Assembly: GCA_963715045.1 (NCBI GenBank)
Contig: CAVQRC010000004.1
Location: forward strand, 310,001-374,000
Direction of reading: 5' to 3'
DNA length: 64,000 bases
Source: CAVQRC01 sp963715045
GTDB lineage: Bacteria > Planctomycetota > Planctomycetia > Pirellulales > Lacipirellulaceae
The notes below the pieces were generated by a model. The model was not told the origin of the DNA, searched no databases, and worked only from the letters and a program-made list of their open reading frames with translations. The translations under genes and the position numbers were made by a program. Below are positions 1-9,753 of the stretch, in pieces; positions within the stretch are counted from its first letter, which is position 1, and each line of letters begins with the position of its first letter.

Positions 1-2630
1 TCGGTGGCGAAGGTGGTGACTGGAGTCCCGTCAATCGTGATCTGGAGGGATTCCATGCGGGCAGGGGGGGGGAGCGTGAAGCGAAAGAACGGCTCTCTGC
101 TACGGACCGCGTACCGGGCAGTTTCTCGAATGCGATCTCCGATCAACCACGATTGCAGCCAGGCGCGGTGAATCACGGCCTTTCGTTCGGCGACCGAGGC
201 CAGTCGGCTGAGTTCGAGCAGGACCCGCTGCGGGCGACCCGTGGCGAAGCACGTCAGAAACCCACGGCTGCCCAGCGGGGGCGATCCACTGGCCGCGTCG
301 CTTGACCAGCCGCCGGACTCCTCGGCCAAGGCGACGTTCAACTGCACTCTCGGCAACGCCTGAACGGAAACCGTGCTGCGTCCCACCCGAGCGTTCGCCG
401 GGATCGCCAAGGGGAGTTCGTATTCGAAGCGATCTTGCTCACTTTCGGGTTCTGGCAGACTGTACTCGACGCGGGCAACCAGTGACCCTGTTTTCGGAGC
501 GGCCAGGGCGACGCGGACGGGGAGCAACTGATTGCTCGCGGCGGCATTCACCGGACTGCCGAGAGTCGGCGTAGTCTGTTCGCCGTCGACAAGAATCACG
601 AGCGAGTTGTTGTTGATCGCCGCGGCGGGAATCAGCAGATCGAGTTGCTCGACGCTACCGTGTTTGGCCGTGTAGGTAATCGTCTCCGTCACGCGAGTGC
701 TGGGTGAGTTGAGGACGGCGGTGGCAGATATCTGGGCCGCGAATTCGAATTCGTGAAACTCGCGTCGAGCGACGAATCGGGCGACTTCACTTTCGCAGCG
801 AAAGACCATGGCGGGTCTGAAGACATCCGGGAACACCAGCGTGCCGACGGGCCGGGAAGACAGGTCGACGAACTGTTCAAGTTGAGGTTGCACCTCGATG
901 TGCGGTTCGCTGGAAACGTGCATCAGTCCGGGGACGAATTCAGCTCCGATGGGCACTGGGAGTTGAAGTTCGATTTCATCGACTTCCAGCGGCCACGGGC
1001 GACGGGCCTTGACCGTCAGGGCGAATACCCCATCGGTCTGCTCGCGGAGGGGTATGTTGACGACGTTGTTGGTGCCGACCACGACATTCTCGCCGTCGAC
1101 CGCGGTCAATGGCTGGACCCCATCGGGTTGCAACTCCCAATCGCCCAGCTTCAGCCGCACCAGAAGCGTCTTCCCTCCCCGCATCGCACACTGCATGCGC
1201 CCCACCCACTCGACATAGCGATCGGCAACGAACACTTCATGAGTCGTTTCGACCACCAGCGTGGCACGCCGGCGAATCGCCGTGATCTTGAGACGCCAAT
1301 CCCGGCGATAGTGTTCGAACAAGGCGATCAGATCATCGCTCCGCATCCATGCGGGACCGTCGGTTACCTGGGACACGGCCGCATTCGGTTCCCACGTAAC
1401 CTGCCGATCTCCCCGGACCTGGATGCCAACGTGACCAAACTGACGCACCGCACCTTCAACTTCGAAACCCGATAACTCGAACGGTACCTGCTGCTGGTCG
1501 TCGAAGGATGCCTCGGCCACGATGGTCAGATTGAAGGGCTCGATTTGAGGTTCACGCAGGACAAACTCGTAGACGTTCAGGCCGGCGTCCGGATCCTGCA
1601 GGACGCTGCGAGAAACGTATCTCACCTCGTCCGTTGCCCGCAGCGTGATTCCTTGCGGAAGGCGGAGCCGGAATGACTTCAGCGGCTTTCCAAAACTCTC
1701 GACCAGCATGCGGGCCTCGATGATGACGCTCTGACCATCGAGCGTGGCCAGCAGATCCGCGCGGGCTTGCATCGCACCGGCCGCAGGACCGGCTCGATTG
1801 CGAGGATACTTCCACACGACCGATATCGGCCCACCGTTACTGGAGATTTTCAACCATGTGCCCGCTTCATCAGACTCGCGGGTGAGAACGTTTGGATCAT
1901 CGGTGGTCGCCTCGACTGGCTTGCCGGCGATCCTGAATTTGACCTCGGCGGTTAAGGCACGCGGCAGCAGGATGTCAGCTCGGCGTTGCGTGTCGTCTCC
2001 GGCGATCGAGATCAGCACTTCCAGGCGGATTCGAACTGAACAAGGCGACGTTGGGTTTGCCCATACCAGCCACTGTCGGGAGTCATGATCGAAACGGATG
2101 ACCGGTTTGAGCCCCGTCGGATCTTCAAACGACTCCCCGCGGACGACGGCCGCTCCCAGGCCCAAGGGGACTTCGACGGGCCCTCGATCAAGAAACTCGA
2201 TATCGATGTCGACTTGGGCTTCGAAGAATTCGGGTGTCGACTGATGCCCCTCTACGATAAACCGATTGATCGAATACCGCGGGCCGGGAACGGCTGCTTG
2301 AAGATTCTGTAAGATCTCCCACGCCGCACGAAATTCTTCGTAGGTGAATCCGAGGACGGGCCGCAACTGCCCATTCGCGTCAGGTAGCAACCAGGTATCG
2401 GGTTCGACTTTGAGAATCGGTCGCCGGCCCGACTGAGTTTCGGGAGGCTTGCCCACTCCCGTATTGCCGGGGAGTGTCTGGTTCGGCACGGGTTGTGGCG
2501 GTAAGGATGGGATTTCGGCGGATTGATTTGCGGTGGGTCGCGGTGGCGCTCCTACTTGTGCCAAAGACCAGGATGGAGGGAACCAGCCCAGCATGCAAAC
2601 TACGAGGATCAGCACTGCGCGAAGATGCAT
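1..2630 (-). CDS. Large secreted protein of unknown function (3' end outside the window)
   Basis: An uninterrupted minus-strand reading frame runs from an ATG at 2630 off the left edge, giving at least 876 residues with no stop. I checked the frame by translating the reverse complement at several points. The N-terminus is a clear signal peptide: MHLR followed by a hydrophobic stretch (AVLILVVCMLGWF) and a likely cleavage site after SLAQ. A Pro/Gln-rich linker follows, then a long region of alternating beta-strand-like sequence with no enzymatic motif I recognise. The composition (many Val, Glu and Arg in short alternating strands) suggests a beta-sandwich-rich exported protein. The many small open frames on the plus strand here are shadows of it. 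No family is assigned. The real gene call is secure; the function is unknown. Confidence 0.85.
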   Translation of the reverse strand, partial: MHLRAVLILVVCMLGWFPPSWSLAQVGAPPRPTANQSAEIPSLPPQPVPNQTLPGNTGVGKPPETQSGRRPILKVEPDTWLLPDANGQLRPVLGFTYEEFRAAWEILQNLQAAVPGPRYSINRFIVEGHQSTPEFFEAQVDIDIEFLDRGPVEVPLGLGAAVVRGESFEDPTGLKPVIRFDHDSRQWLVWANPTSPCSVRIRLEVLISIAGDDTQRRADILLPRALTAEVKFRIAGKPVEATTDDPNVLTRESDEAGTWLKISSNGGPISVVWKYPRNRAGPAAGAMQARADLLATLDGQSVIIEARMLVESFGKPLKSFRLRLPQGITLRATDEVRYVSRSVLQDPDAGLNVYEFVLREPQIEPFNLTIVAEASFDDQQQVPFELSGFEVEGAVRQFGHVGIQVRGDRQVTWEPNAAVSQVTDGPAWMRSDDLIALFEHYRRDWRLKITAIRRRATLVVETTHEVFVADRYVEWVGRMQCAMRGGKTLLVRLKLGDWELQPDGVQPLTAVDGENVVVGTNNVVNIPLREQTDGVFALTVKARRPWPLEVDEIELQLPVPIGAEFVPGLMHVSSEPHIEVQPQLEQFVDLSSRPVGTLVFPDVFRPAMVFRCESEVARFVARREFHEFEFAAQISATAVLNSPSTRVTETITYTAKHGSVEQLDLLIPAAAINNNSLVILVDGEQTTPTLGSPVNAAASNQLLPVRVALAAPKTGSLVARVEYSLPEPESEQDRFEYELPLAIPANARVGRSTVSVQALPRVQLNVALAEESGGWSSDAASGSPPLGSRGFLTCFATGRPQRVLLELSRLASVAERKAVIHRAWLQSWLIGDRIRETARYAVRSREPFFRFTLPPPARMESLQITIDGTPVTTFAT

Positions 2631-3197
2631 CGCATTGACCGACGATAGATCTGAATCGTGTTCCGCACACGAGTCGGGAGGAGATAAGCGATCATTCTAT
2701 CTCTCCTGAACACCAAAACCTACTCGCTGTCGGCCTTGCCAGGGCATGTGGGGGGGGCGTTGCGGCCCCGCGGGAGTCTACCGAAGATTCGAAGCACTCA
2801 GCCTAAGTTGTTTGTTTCCAATAGGTATCGACCCGCCAGGGAGTCCGGCTGAGAAGCGTTGCGGGCCGTTCGCGGGAAACAACTGGACAACGTCGAACAA
2901 ATCACTATCATCGTAGTTGGAATCAGCGAATCCCGGGGAGACACTTTTTCGAGAGAGGGAACTTTCAGGTCACAGATTTGTGATCAGGCGATTGCCTAAT
3001 ACTTTTATTCCATCCCGCAAAGATTCTCGGCCTCTTCTCTGTTCCGGCCCCGTCGCTGCACTTCGGTGTTCGGCGGGGTTTTTTCGTGGACTGTGCCAAC
3101 GCACCCCGATGTTCATGAGTCACCAGGCGGCAAGGTCTGGATCGCCCTTGAATTAGCGTGCCAGAACGCACCTGTGTAGAACACTGCGGGAGCGTCG
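2631..3197. other. Divergent intergenic region with an orphan terminator-like hairpin
   Basis: This 567-base gap lies between two divergent genes, the secreted protein (minus) and the gene at 3198 (plus), so it should hold both promoters. I see no convincing protein gene. Features are a G8 run near 2751 and a plus-strand hairpin plus T-tract at 3048-3084, listed separately. The gap is more AT-rich near 2880-3010 than the flanking genes. Confidence 0.5.
3048..3084 (+). terminator. Rho-independent terminator-like hairpin without an obvious upstream gene
   Basis: CCCCGTCG at 3048-3055 pairs with CGGCGGGG at 3071-3078 (one G-U), and six T residues follow at 3079-3084. This is the form of an intrinsic terminator for plus-strand transcription. 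No plus-strand protein gene lies upstream. It may end a small RNA starting within 2650-3000, act as an attenuator in the leader of the gene at 3198, or be a remnant. Confidence 0.5.
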
Positions 3198-3962
3198 ATG
3201 ACGCAACAAGTCACGAACACTTCACGATGGCAGGTGACCAACCAGGTCGCTACCTTCGAAGCGAACGCATTTCGGGCAAAGGTAGATCTTTCCGGCGGCT
3301 CTTCAGTCGGCCTCGAGGATCTTAAGTTGCAATCCGTTCCGCTCGCCGGACATCTTCTTGAGATCACGCCCTCGTCGTCACTCGCCCTTGACGGGTTGCG
3401 TGAGTTTTACTCCCGTGGTGCGGACCTGGTCGGCGTTTACTCGGTCAAACACCCACGACATTCCTGGCTGACTGCATACTGGCGTGGCGAAATTCCGCCC
3501 TCCGACGCGAGGTATCCCGTTGGGATGACGCTGCTGCTGTCGTTGCAAACCGATGCGCTTGATACGCAACCAGCAGTAACCGTCGTCTCGACCCTCGCCG
3601 CAGAGGCAGCGTTCGCGCTCGACATCGAGCAGAATCGCTTCATGGAAGTGGATCAAGAACTTATCGTGGAGCAGCCACAGGCATCGTCGCGAAGTGCGGG
3701 TCTCGTCCTGCTGCGACTTCCGGGTGGCTTGTTGAGTTACTGCGAGGTGGTCGAAGCCAGCGATCAGACGGCTCTTCGTGTCGACCGTGCCGAGTTGGAC
3801 GGGTTTCGCGTGACGTGGACTTTGATGGAAGGTTTTCTAGAGAAAGGTGTCATTCGTCGCGGCCGAGTCGCCGGAGTCTTCCTCGCTCGGCAACATGACA
3901 TGGCTGCGGCGCTATCATGGCGAGACGAATTTGTCTCCCGGCCCGTTCCCCTGACTACCTGA
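3198..3962 (+). CDS. Conserved-looking hypothetical cytosolic protein
   Basis: This is a 254-residue protein with no signal peptide or membrane segment. The ATG at 3198 is preceded by a GGGAG ribosome-binding site at about the right distance, which supports this start. The sequence is rich in short beta strands: PLAGHLLEI, YPVGMTLLLSL, AGLVLLRLPGG. It reads like a compact beta-barrel or sandwich fold with an LxxGFRVTW strand near residue 205. I recognise no catalytic motif. Codon usage matches the neighbouring genes. It stands alone: the upstream gene is divergent and the downstream gene is convergent, ending at 4020. The function is unknown. Confidence 0.75.
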   Translation: MTQQVTNTSRWQVTNQVATFEANAFRAKVDLSGGSSVGLEDLKLQSVPLAGHLLEITPSSSLALDGLREFYSRGADLVGVYSVKHPRHSWLTAYWRGEIPPSDARYPVGMTLLLSLQTDALDTQPAVTVVSTLAAEAAFALDIEQNRFMEVDQELIVEQPQASSRSAGLVLLRLPGGLLSYCEVVEASDQTALRVDRAELDGFRVTWTLMEGFLEKGVIRRGRVAGVFLARQHDMAAALSWRDEFVSRPVPLTT

Positions 3963-4019
3963 CACAGCCCCGGCTGCGAGTCGCACGAGCTGCGGTTCTA
4001 TGGAGACCAAGTCGCCGAG

Positions 4020-5426
4020 CTAGCGGCGGCTGACGCCCCTGGCCGCTGTCGTCTCAAACGAAGGCACCATCGGGTCCCGCTCACCTTCGGTACCTAGTCG
4101 CACGACCAGCCGATCGCCGAATCGCTCTATCCGGTAGGGGACGCCGGAACCCGGATTTACATCAAAGTCGGGAGACTCGCCACCGCCGCCAGCCGCCAGA
4201 GCGAGCGCCCAGGCTTCACAACGCGCACGATCGAGGGCCGTTTCTCGCATGAAGTCCTCGAGCCCTGGCAGAAACAACCGCGCGGCTGCGATTGGATAAT
4301 CGGCCGCATTGCGTTGCCCGTGGAGTTCTGCCTTGATCTGTTCCAACTCGGCACGACGTTGAAAGAAGGGCAAGTCTGCAAGCTCGATGTACCGACGCAT
4401 GATTGACAGGTAAGCCGCCTCGTCTTCGTCGGCAGAGTCTCGTAAGGCCTCAGCGATCTCGTTCTGCAGGCCTTCCTCCTCGAACAGTTCCTTCTCTTCG
4501 GCAGTCAGCAGCCACGGCAAGAGTCCGCTGCGGATCGCTTCGTAGCTATGCATCACCATTGCCCGCTCACCTTCAAGAGCGGGGACGTCGGAGGGCCACG
4601 TCGCCAGTTGATTCGCGAGTTGCGTATACAGCGTCAGTAAATGATCCGGACGGCATTCAGGATGTTCCGCGATCGACTCGACGACGAGCAGTGCCTTGCC
4701 GCGCAGTTCGGCCGCCATGGCGCGGGCTGTGACAAGCGGCTCGTGGGCAAGCAGATCCGCCAGACGGAGCATTGCCAGCAGCGGTCTCTGGGCAGTTACG
4801 AGGGAACCTGCGTCGAGATGCTCGGCCGCTTCGCACGCGAGCAGATGGAACGAGGCGTCGATCTCGCGTACGAATGTCGGTTCGAAAAAGAATCCTTGCT
4901 TGAAATCGATCGCGAAGTTGCATTTGGGACGCCGCAGCGCGGAGTAGATCAAGTCGAGCTTTGGTTGGTAGTTGCGACGATACCTGGCAACCTTGCGGAG
5001 TTGAATCGGATCGAATCGGAACCGATCGCGCGGGAACAGTTGCCTTCCTTTCTCGACCATTCCAGTCAGCAGTTTCACATCGAACACACTGGCGAGAATT
5101 GCAGCGACGTTTTCATCATCCGGGGGCATGACCGACGCCAACTGGGCAGGCAACATCCCGGCACGCTGAAGTCTGTCGACTTCTAGTTTGAGCGTTGGAT
5201 TGGTCGTGGCCCGGGCCCCAGGCACTTCTCCGCACTCGGCAACCATCTGCTTGAGGGTTTTGGATGATCCTTGCCCGCAACCGGCGATCGCACTCGCAGT
5301 CGCAAGTCCGAGCACGCAGCGGCTCAACAACCATCGCAGCGGGTAGCGGTTTCGGCTGTCGGCGGCGTGCGGGCCACCCGGCTGTGACGCGGCTTCACCA
5401 ACAGGGCGGTCGTAGCGGTGGTGCAT
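4020..5426 (-). CDS. Hypothetical lipoprotein, mostly alpha-helical
   Basis: This is a 468-residue protein. An arginine-containing N-region and a hydrophobic stretch end in the lipobox-like ASAIAGC at about residues 43-49, so it is probably a lipoprotein. The mature part is helical and Leu/Ala/Glu-rich with no enzyme motif. Its general plan (long helical region, LLxLYTQL and LRLADLL segments, and a short C-terminal strand domain ending in RLVVRLGTEGER) resembles that of the protein at 11202-12885. The two may be distant paralogues of a planctomycete-specific family. The start is the only ATG before the signal sequence, though its N-region is unusually long. The function is unknown. Confidence 0.75.
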   Translation of the reverse strand: MHHRYDRPVGEAASQPGGPHAADSRNRYPLRWLLSRCVLGLATASAIAGCGQGSSKTLKQMVAECGEVPGARATTNPTLKLEVDRLQRAGMLPAQLASVMPPDDENVAAILASVFDVKLLTGMVEKGRQLFPRDRFRFDPIQLRKVARYRRNYQPKLDLIYSALRRPKCNFAIDFKQGFFFEPTFVREIDASFHLLACEAAEHLDAGSLVTAQRPLLAMLRLADLLAHEPLVTARAMAAELRGKALLVVESIAEHPECRPDHLLTLYTQLANQLATWPSDVPALEGERAMVMHSYEAIRSGLLPWLLTAEEKELFEEEGLQNEIAEALRDSADEDEAAYLSIMRRYIELADLPFFQRRAELEQIKAELHGQRNAADYPIAAARLFLPGLEDFMRETALDRARCEAWALALAAGGGGESPDFDVNPGSGVPYRIERFGDRLVVRLGTEGERDPMVPSFETTAARGVSRR

Positions 5427-5665
5427 ATTCGAGCAAGGTCCGGTGTCGCCGGCTGACGGCAGTAGCGGTCGTGCCGACTGGAGGGATCGATTACCGCCGG
5501 TAGCGACATGCTAAGTCGGTCAGCCTGGCGGCGGAAAGATCAGTTCTGAAACGCTCGAGCCACACTAGAATAGGTCCCATCCCGGGAGGTGGAGCCTCTC
5601 CGGCGTTCACTTTGCCGCCGTCTGGCCCTACCGGTGACAACCGAAAGCATACGAGGACAACGTTC

Positions 5666-6514
5666 ATGAGCGACTCTGCTCAACAGCAGCCGCGTGTGGC
5701 GACGACCCCCATCCCGCGGGCGAATCCGGGCCCGCTCCCGGCAGGCCCCCTCAAACAGCTTCCGTTCCTCACGTTCGTCCTGCCGTTCGCGGTGTACATG
5801 CTGCTGGGCGTGCTCGAACCCACCCCATCGAAGCCGGGTGGTGCGTTCGGGATCTCGATCGGCTACGAGCACTACCCGATCGTGTACACAGTGAAGATCG
5901 TCGCAACGCTGGCCGCCATGGCGGTTGTCCTGCCCGGCTATCGCACGTTTCCCTTCCGGCTCACCTGGCTGGGGCCCGCCGTAGGGATCCTTGGCATTGT
6001 CGCGTGGGTCGGGTTGTGCTCGATGGATCTCGAACCGCGAGCGTATGCCGCCAGTGGTCTGAAGTGGATGGTCGAGACGGGGTACTCGATGTTAGGACTG
6101 GAACTCCCTGAAAATCAGGGGGAGCGGCCCGCTTTCAATCCGCTCGAAGTACTCGCCGACCAACCCCTTTGGGCCTACACGTTCCTGGCGATTCGCTTCC
6201 TGGGTCTGGCCTTCGTCGTACCGGTGATTGAAGAGTTCCTGTTGCGAGGCTTCTTGATGCGGTTCGTGCTCTCCCGCGACTGGTGGCTGGTACCGTTCGG
6301 AACCATCACCGGAGCTGCCCTGTTCTACGGCACGCTGTTTCCGATATTCTCCCACCCGCTCAGCGAACTTTTCGCCGTGCTCGTCTGGTTCGGCATGGTT
6401 CACTGGCTGATGTGGCGAACGCGTAGCATCTGGGACTGCGTCGCCGCACACATCGTCACCAATTTCCTGCTCGGGATTTACGTGGTCGCGTACGGCGAAT
6501 GGCACTTATGGTAA
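5666..6514 (+). CDS. CPBP-family intramembrane protease (CAAX protease-related)
   Basis: This is a polytopic membrane protein of about 282 residues. I chose the ATG at 5666 (MSDSAQQ) because a GAGG sits at the right distance upstream. The hallmark CPBP/Abi motifs are present: EEFLLRG (EExxxR), followed by a late AHIVTNF (HxxxN). Together these supply the putative metal-binding Glu and His residues within the membrane. The YPIVYTVKIVA segment before the catalytic part fits the CAAX prenyl protease-related branch (TIGR03008-like) that is often found in exosortase/PEP-CTERM genomes. PEP-CTERM proteins do occur elsewhere in this window, but no exosortase is adjacent. The protease role is known for the superfamily; involvement in surface-protein sorting is inference. 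Confidence 0.85.
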   Translation: MSDSAQQQPRVATTPIPRANPGPLPAGPLKQLPFLTFVLPFAVYMLLGVLEPTPSKPGGAFGISIGYEHYPIVYTVKIVATLAAMAVVLPGYRTFPFRLTWLGPAVGILGIVAWVGLCSMDLEPRAYAASGLKWMVETGYSMLGLELPENQGERPAFNPLEVLADQPLWAYTFLAIRFLGLAFVVPVIEEFLLRGFLMRFVLSRDWWLVPFGTITGAALFYGTLFPIFSHPLSELFAVLVWFGMVHWLMWRTRSIWDCVAAHIVTNFLLGIYVVAYGEWHLW

Positions 6515-6579
6515 GACGGGTGCGGTCCGCCCGCCAAAGAAACCAGCAGCTCCAGGAATCGGCTCGACCTGCGGTATGT

Positions 6580-7914
6580 CTACTTCTCGTTGCGGATCGG
6601 CTGCGAGCGGTAAGGTCTTCCGGCCTGGTACAGCTTGAGACGCGCGTTGTAGAAACTGCGGAACTGCGGCGGCGCCTGAGCCAGGGCCTGCTTCATCGTG
6701 GCCACCGCTTCGTCGAATTGGTTCGCATTCGCGAACGCCGCGGCCAGCGTGTCGAGCGCCAAGTGACGATCCGATTCGCTTAACTCGAGAGCCTGCTCCG
6801 CACCCAGCAGGGCGTTCTCCGTATTGCGAAGTTCCGCGACCGGGCACGTGGATAACAGCCAGGCCCCGTTGCGATATGCGGTTGCCAGGTCGGGCTCGAC
6901 TTCGATCGCCCGACCGTAGGCGTCCAGGGCCTGCTCGTAACGGCCCGAATCAGCCAGTACGTCACCTCGCAGGGCGTGATAATTTCCGTTCTTCGGTTCG
7001 ATACGGATCGCTTCATTGAGCTCGATCAGGGCGATGTCGAGACGCCCCAGGCCATGGCAGACTCGACCCCGTCCGGCGTGGGCCGCGGCAAGAGTTACGT
7101 CGAGTTCGATTGCCTGACGATAGTCTCGCAAGGCGGCTTCAGCATCTCCAGCCGCCTCGTACAATGCGGCCCGGTTGGAATAGGCCTTGGCGAAACTCGG
7201 ATTTCGCTGGAGAGTCTTGGACATATCGGCGAACGCGTCGTGATAGCGGCCCATGCGGGCGAAACTGACGCCGCGATTGTGAACCGCCCGCCAGCGGTTC
7301 TCATCGAGACGAACCGATCGTTGGAAGTCGGCCAGGGCGTCATCGAGCAACCCGGCTTCGTCGCGGAGCTCGCCGCGGCGATTGAGGGCCCACGAAGCGA
7401 GCGTGCTGGCGTATTGCATTGAATCGCCGTCAAGAGATTGCTTGGCGGCCGACTCGCACAGTTTGATGATGCGACTGAATTCGCTCTCGGTCGTGGCCGT
7501 TTCGGCAATGGTGGCCGCAAGTACGAGCGTCTGGGCCGGCGACTCAAGCTCAGGGAAGTCGATTGAAGCCTGCTGAATGTCGTCCTCGTCGGGCAGTGAC
7601 GGCATTTCGGGAGACTCGATGATCTGAGTCGGTGTGCCCGTGGAGAGATACGCTTGTTGCTCGGTCGGACGAGCGGCTTCCGACGGCTCGGCAAGGGTGG
7701 CCTCCTGAAGGCCGCGAGGGCTCGGGGGCAAATCGGTATCGTAGTGCGATCCGGTCTGGTCAACCGCCGCGACGGTGCTCAGCGGTTCGGCATCGGGCCT
7801 GGCGTTCTGTGCGTCCGCCTCGCTCGAGAGCGAGGAGAAGCCCATGCAAACCGCGATAACGCTCGGTGCGGTGGCTGCGAAAAAGCGACGGGTAAAGTCG
7901 GTGCGAGAACTCAT
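6580..7914 (-). CDS. Exported TPR-repeat protein (paralogue 1)
   Basis: This is a 444-residue protein with an N-terminal signal-like segment (FFAATAPSVIAVCMGF, then SEADAQ). A low-complexity Ser/Pro/Glu linker of about 100 residues follows, then at least five TPR units from about residue 165. Recognisable TPR cores include WRAVHNRGVSFARMGRYHD and AYSNRAALYEAAGDAEAAL. It is a tandem paralogue of the protein encoded immediately upstream (8139-9677): both end in an AWLLxTCP segment and a YxxGRPYRS/GRPFRS terminus. TPRs act as protein-protein scaffolds; the partner is unknown. It probably acts in the periplasm. The gene converges on the CPBP gene. Confidence 0.85.
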   Translation of the reverse strand: MSSRTDFTRRFFAATAPSVIAVCMGFSSLSSEADAQNARPDAEPLSTVAAVDQTGSHYDTDLPPSPRGLQEATLAEPSEAARPTEQQAYLSTGTPTQIIESPEMPSLPDEDDIQQASIDFPELESPAQTLVLAATIAETATTESEFSRIIKLCESAAKQSLDGDSMQYASTLASWALNRRGELRDEAGLLDDALADFQRSVRLDENRWRAVHNRGVSFARMGRYHDAFADMSKTLQRNPSFAKAYSNRAALYEAAGDAEAALRDYRQAIELDVTLAAAHAGRGRVCHGLGRLDIALIELNEAIRIEPKNGNYHALRGDVLADSGRYEQALDAYGRAIEVEPDLATAYRNGAWLLSTCPVAELRNTENALLGAEQALELSESDRHLALDTLAAAFANANQFDEAVATMKQALAQAPPQFRSFYNARLKLYQAGRPYRSQPIRNEK

Positions 7915-8138
7915 GGATTGGTTCCAGCCAGTGTGATTGCAACGTTTGAGTGCCCCAGCACGTCTGCCAACAGGCGGCGAGAGTGCGTGCCCAAGTGTTA
8001 TCGGACAGAACGACCAGCCGTCCTAAACCGAAAAATCGTTAATATCGAAAAAGTCAACCTGATCTCCCCCGAAAACCCTGAATTGCCCGGACCCCTCACT
8101 GCGAGGGCCGTTTCGTCCAGGGAATTCGCCGATCTCAC

Positions 8139-9677
8139 CTACTGCATACGCGCCCTGTGCTCGCGTGCGAGCCGCGAGTCACCGCTGCGAAATGGCCGTC
8201 CCTGCTCGTAGAGTTCCTTCCGCCGCTCGAAGGGACGAACATCGAGGCCTTCTGCTTTCGCCAATTCCACCGCCCGGGTCTGCGTCTGGATGGCAGCGTC
8301 GAATCGGCTCGCGATGGCGTAAGACGCGGCCAACGTGTCGACGTACAGCGGATCGTCCTGACCGCCCATCTCGATCGCCCGGCGAGCGGCAAGGACCGCC
8401 TTATCGATGTGGCGATAGCGGGCGTCGGGACACGTCGCCAGCAGCCACGCCGACGCCTGATAGGCCGGAGCGAAGCTGGCATCCAGCATCAATGCCGCAC
8501 GGAAATCCCGCAGGGCTTGACCGTAGTACCCCAGATCCGCATACAGGTTGCCTCGATCTACGTGGACGGAGGGATTGAAGGGCTGAAGCTTCAGCGACTC
8601 GTTGAAGTCACGAACCGCATCCTGAGGCCGCCCAAGTCGGTAATACGCCCGTGCCCGGACATGCCACATCTGGGGATCATCCGGTGCCAGCTCGATCGCC
8701 CGGGCGTAATCGCGAAAGGCTTCGTTGACACGGTCCATCGCGAGCAGGATCTCACCCCGGTTACGGTACGCGACGGCGGAATCCGGATTCAGCTCGATGG
8801 CCCGGTTGAGGTCCGCTTCGGCGGCAGGCCACCGCCGCTGAGCCGCCCGACCCACGCCCCGGTTGTGAATTGCCCTCCACGATGTCGGGTTGAGCCGAAC
8901 GGCTTCGTGGAAGTCCGCCAGGGCCGAGATATAGTCGCCCTCGAATTCTGCGGCAAGGCCCCGTCGGTTGTAGGCCCAACTGGCCAGGTGCGTCACGTAT
9001 TGCGACACCTCCTGCTGAGGACGATCCGCGACCGCTTCGTAACAGACTTCGATAATCTTTGAGAAGTCTTGCCGCGTCTTCGCCCGACTGCTGGCACTTT
9101 CCACGTCGGCGATCCACTTGGGACTCGGACGCGCCAATAGATCGTCACCCAGCGACAGACTGCGGGCTCCCGCCGGAGCATTCAGAGATTGCGGCTGATG
9201 AAATGCCGTCTGAACTCCGTCCGGACTCTCCGCCGTAGCGACGAGCTGTGGATGGGAAACCAGGACGAGCGATGGCTGGGAGATCCCTCCCTGCCAGCCA
9301 GCCGGCGCGATCGTGCCCGCGGCGACTTGCCGCACCGGCGAGGAATCTTCCGTACCTGTCTCCGCAGCTTCGATGGCCGGCACGACGCCCTGGGCATCGA
9401 TGATCGGCAACCGCTCTTGTTCGGGGTTCGCTGATTGGGGAGCGACGGCCTGAGGTTGACTCACGTCGGGGAAGGCCTGCTCGCCTGGAGCGAACTCGAT
9501 TTTTCGCAAGCCGAAATCGATTTCGTCGAGGAACGACTCCGTGTTCGTATCGGGCCAGAGGGGACTCAGCGGATCGCTGGCACAAACCAGGTTGTTCAGC
9601 GGGCTGATCTCAATAACCACGACCAGGCAGAGCAGCTTGAGCAAGCTGCCGCCTGGTCGATGTTCTTCCTTGAACAT
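8139..9677 (-). CDS. Exported TPR-repeat protein (paralogue 2)
   Basis: This is a 512-residue protein. The N-terminus has a hydrophobic signal-like stretch (LLKLLCLVVVIEI) and a possible cleavage after LVCASD. A disordered linker of about 170 residues is followed by six or more TPR units, including NPTSWRAIHNRGVGRAAQ, NPDSAVAYRNRGEILLAM and DPQMWHVRARAYYRLG. The C-terminal third aligns by eye with the downstream paralogue at 6580, including the AWLLATCPDARYR segment and the GRPFRS end. The spacing of 224 bases and shared orientation suggest a local gene duplication. It is probably a periplasmic scaffold with an unknown partner. Confidence 0.85.
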   Translation of the reverse strand: MFKEEHRPGGSLLKLLCLVVVIEISPLNNLVCASDPLSPLWPDTNTESFLDEIDFGLRKIEFAPGEQAFPDVSQPQAVAPQSANPEQERLPIIDAQGVVPAIEAAETGTEDSSPVRQVAAGTIAPAGWQGGISQPSLVLVSHPQLVATAESPDGVQTAFHQPQSLNAPAGARSLSLGDDLLARPSPKWIADVESASSRAKTRQDFSKIIEVCYEAVADRPQQEVSQYVTHLASWAYNRRGLAAEFEGDYISALADFHEAVRLNPTSWRAIHNRGVGRAAQRRWPAAEADLNRAIELNPDSAVAYRNRGEILLAMDRVNEAFRDYARAIELAPDDPQMWHVRARAYYRLGRPQDAVRDFNESLKLQPFNPSVHVDRGNLYADLGYYGQALRDFRAALMLDASFAPAYQASAWLLATCPDARYRHIDKAVLAARRAIEMGGQDDPLYVDTLAASYAIASRFDAAIQTQTRAVELAKAEGLDVRPFERRKELYEQGRPFRSGDSRLAREHRARMQ

Positions 9678-9753
9678 CGCGATTCGCCCTTATTTCAGTA
9701 ATGAGAGAAGAGTTCCGATCCGTCGCGACGGCTCGGGGACAAGTTGCTGGCAC

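Noticed and set aside
753..1475. 240-residue plus-strand open frame inside the first gene
   Set aside because: It is the complement of the well-formed minus-strand secreted-protein frame, which has a signal peptide and no stop. The plus-strand translation has no domain and no ribosome-binding site.
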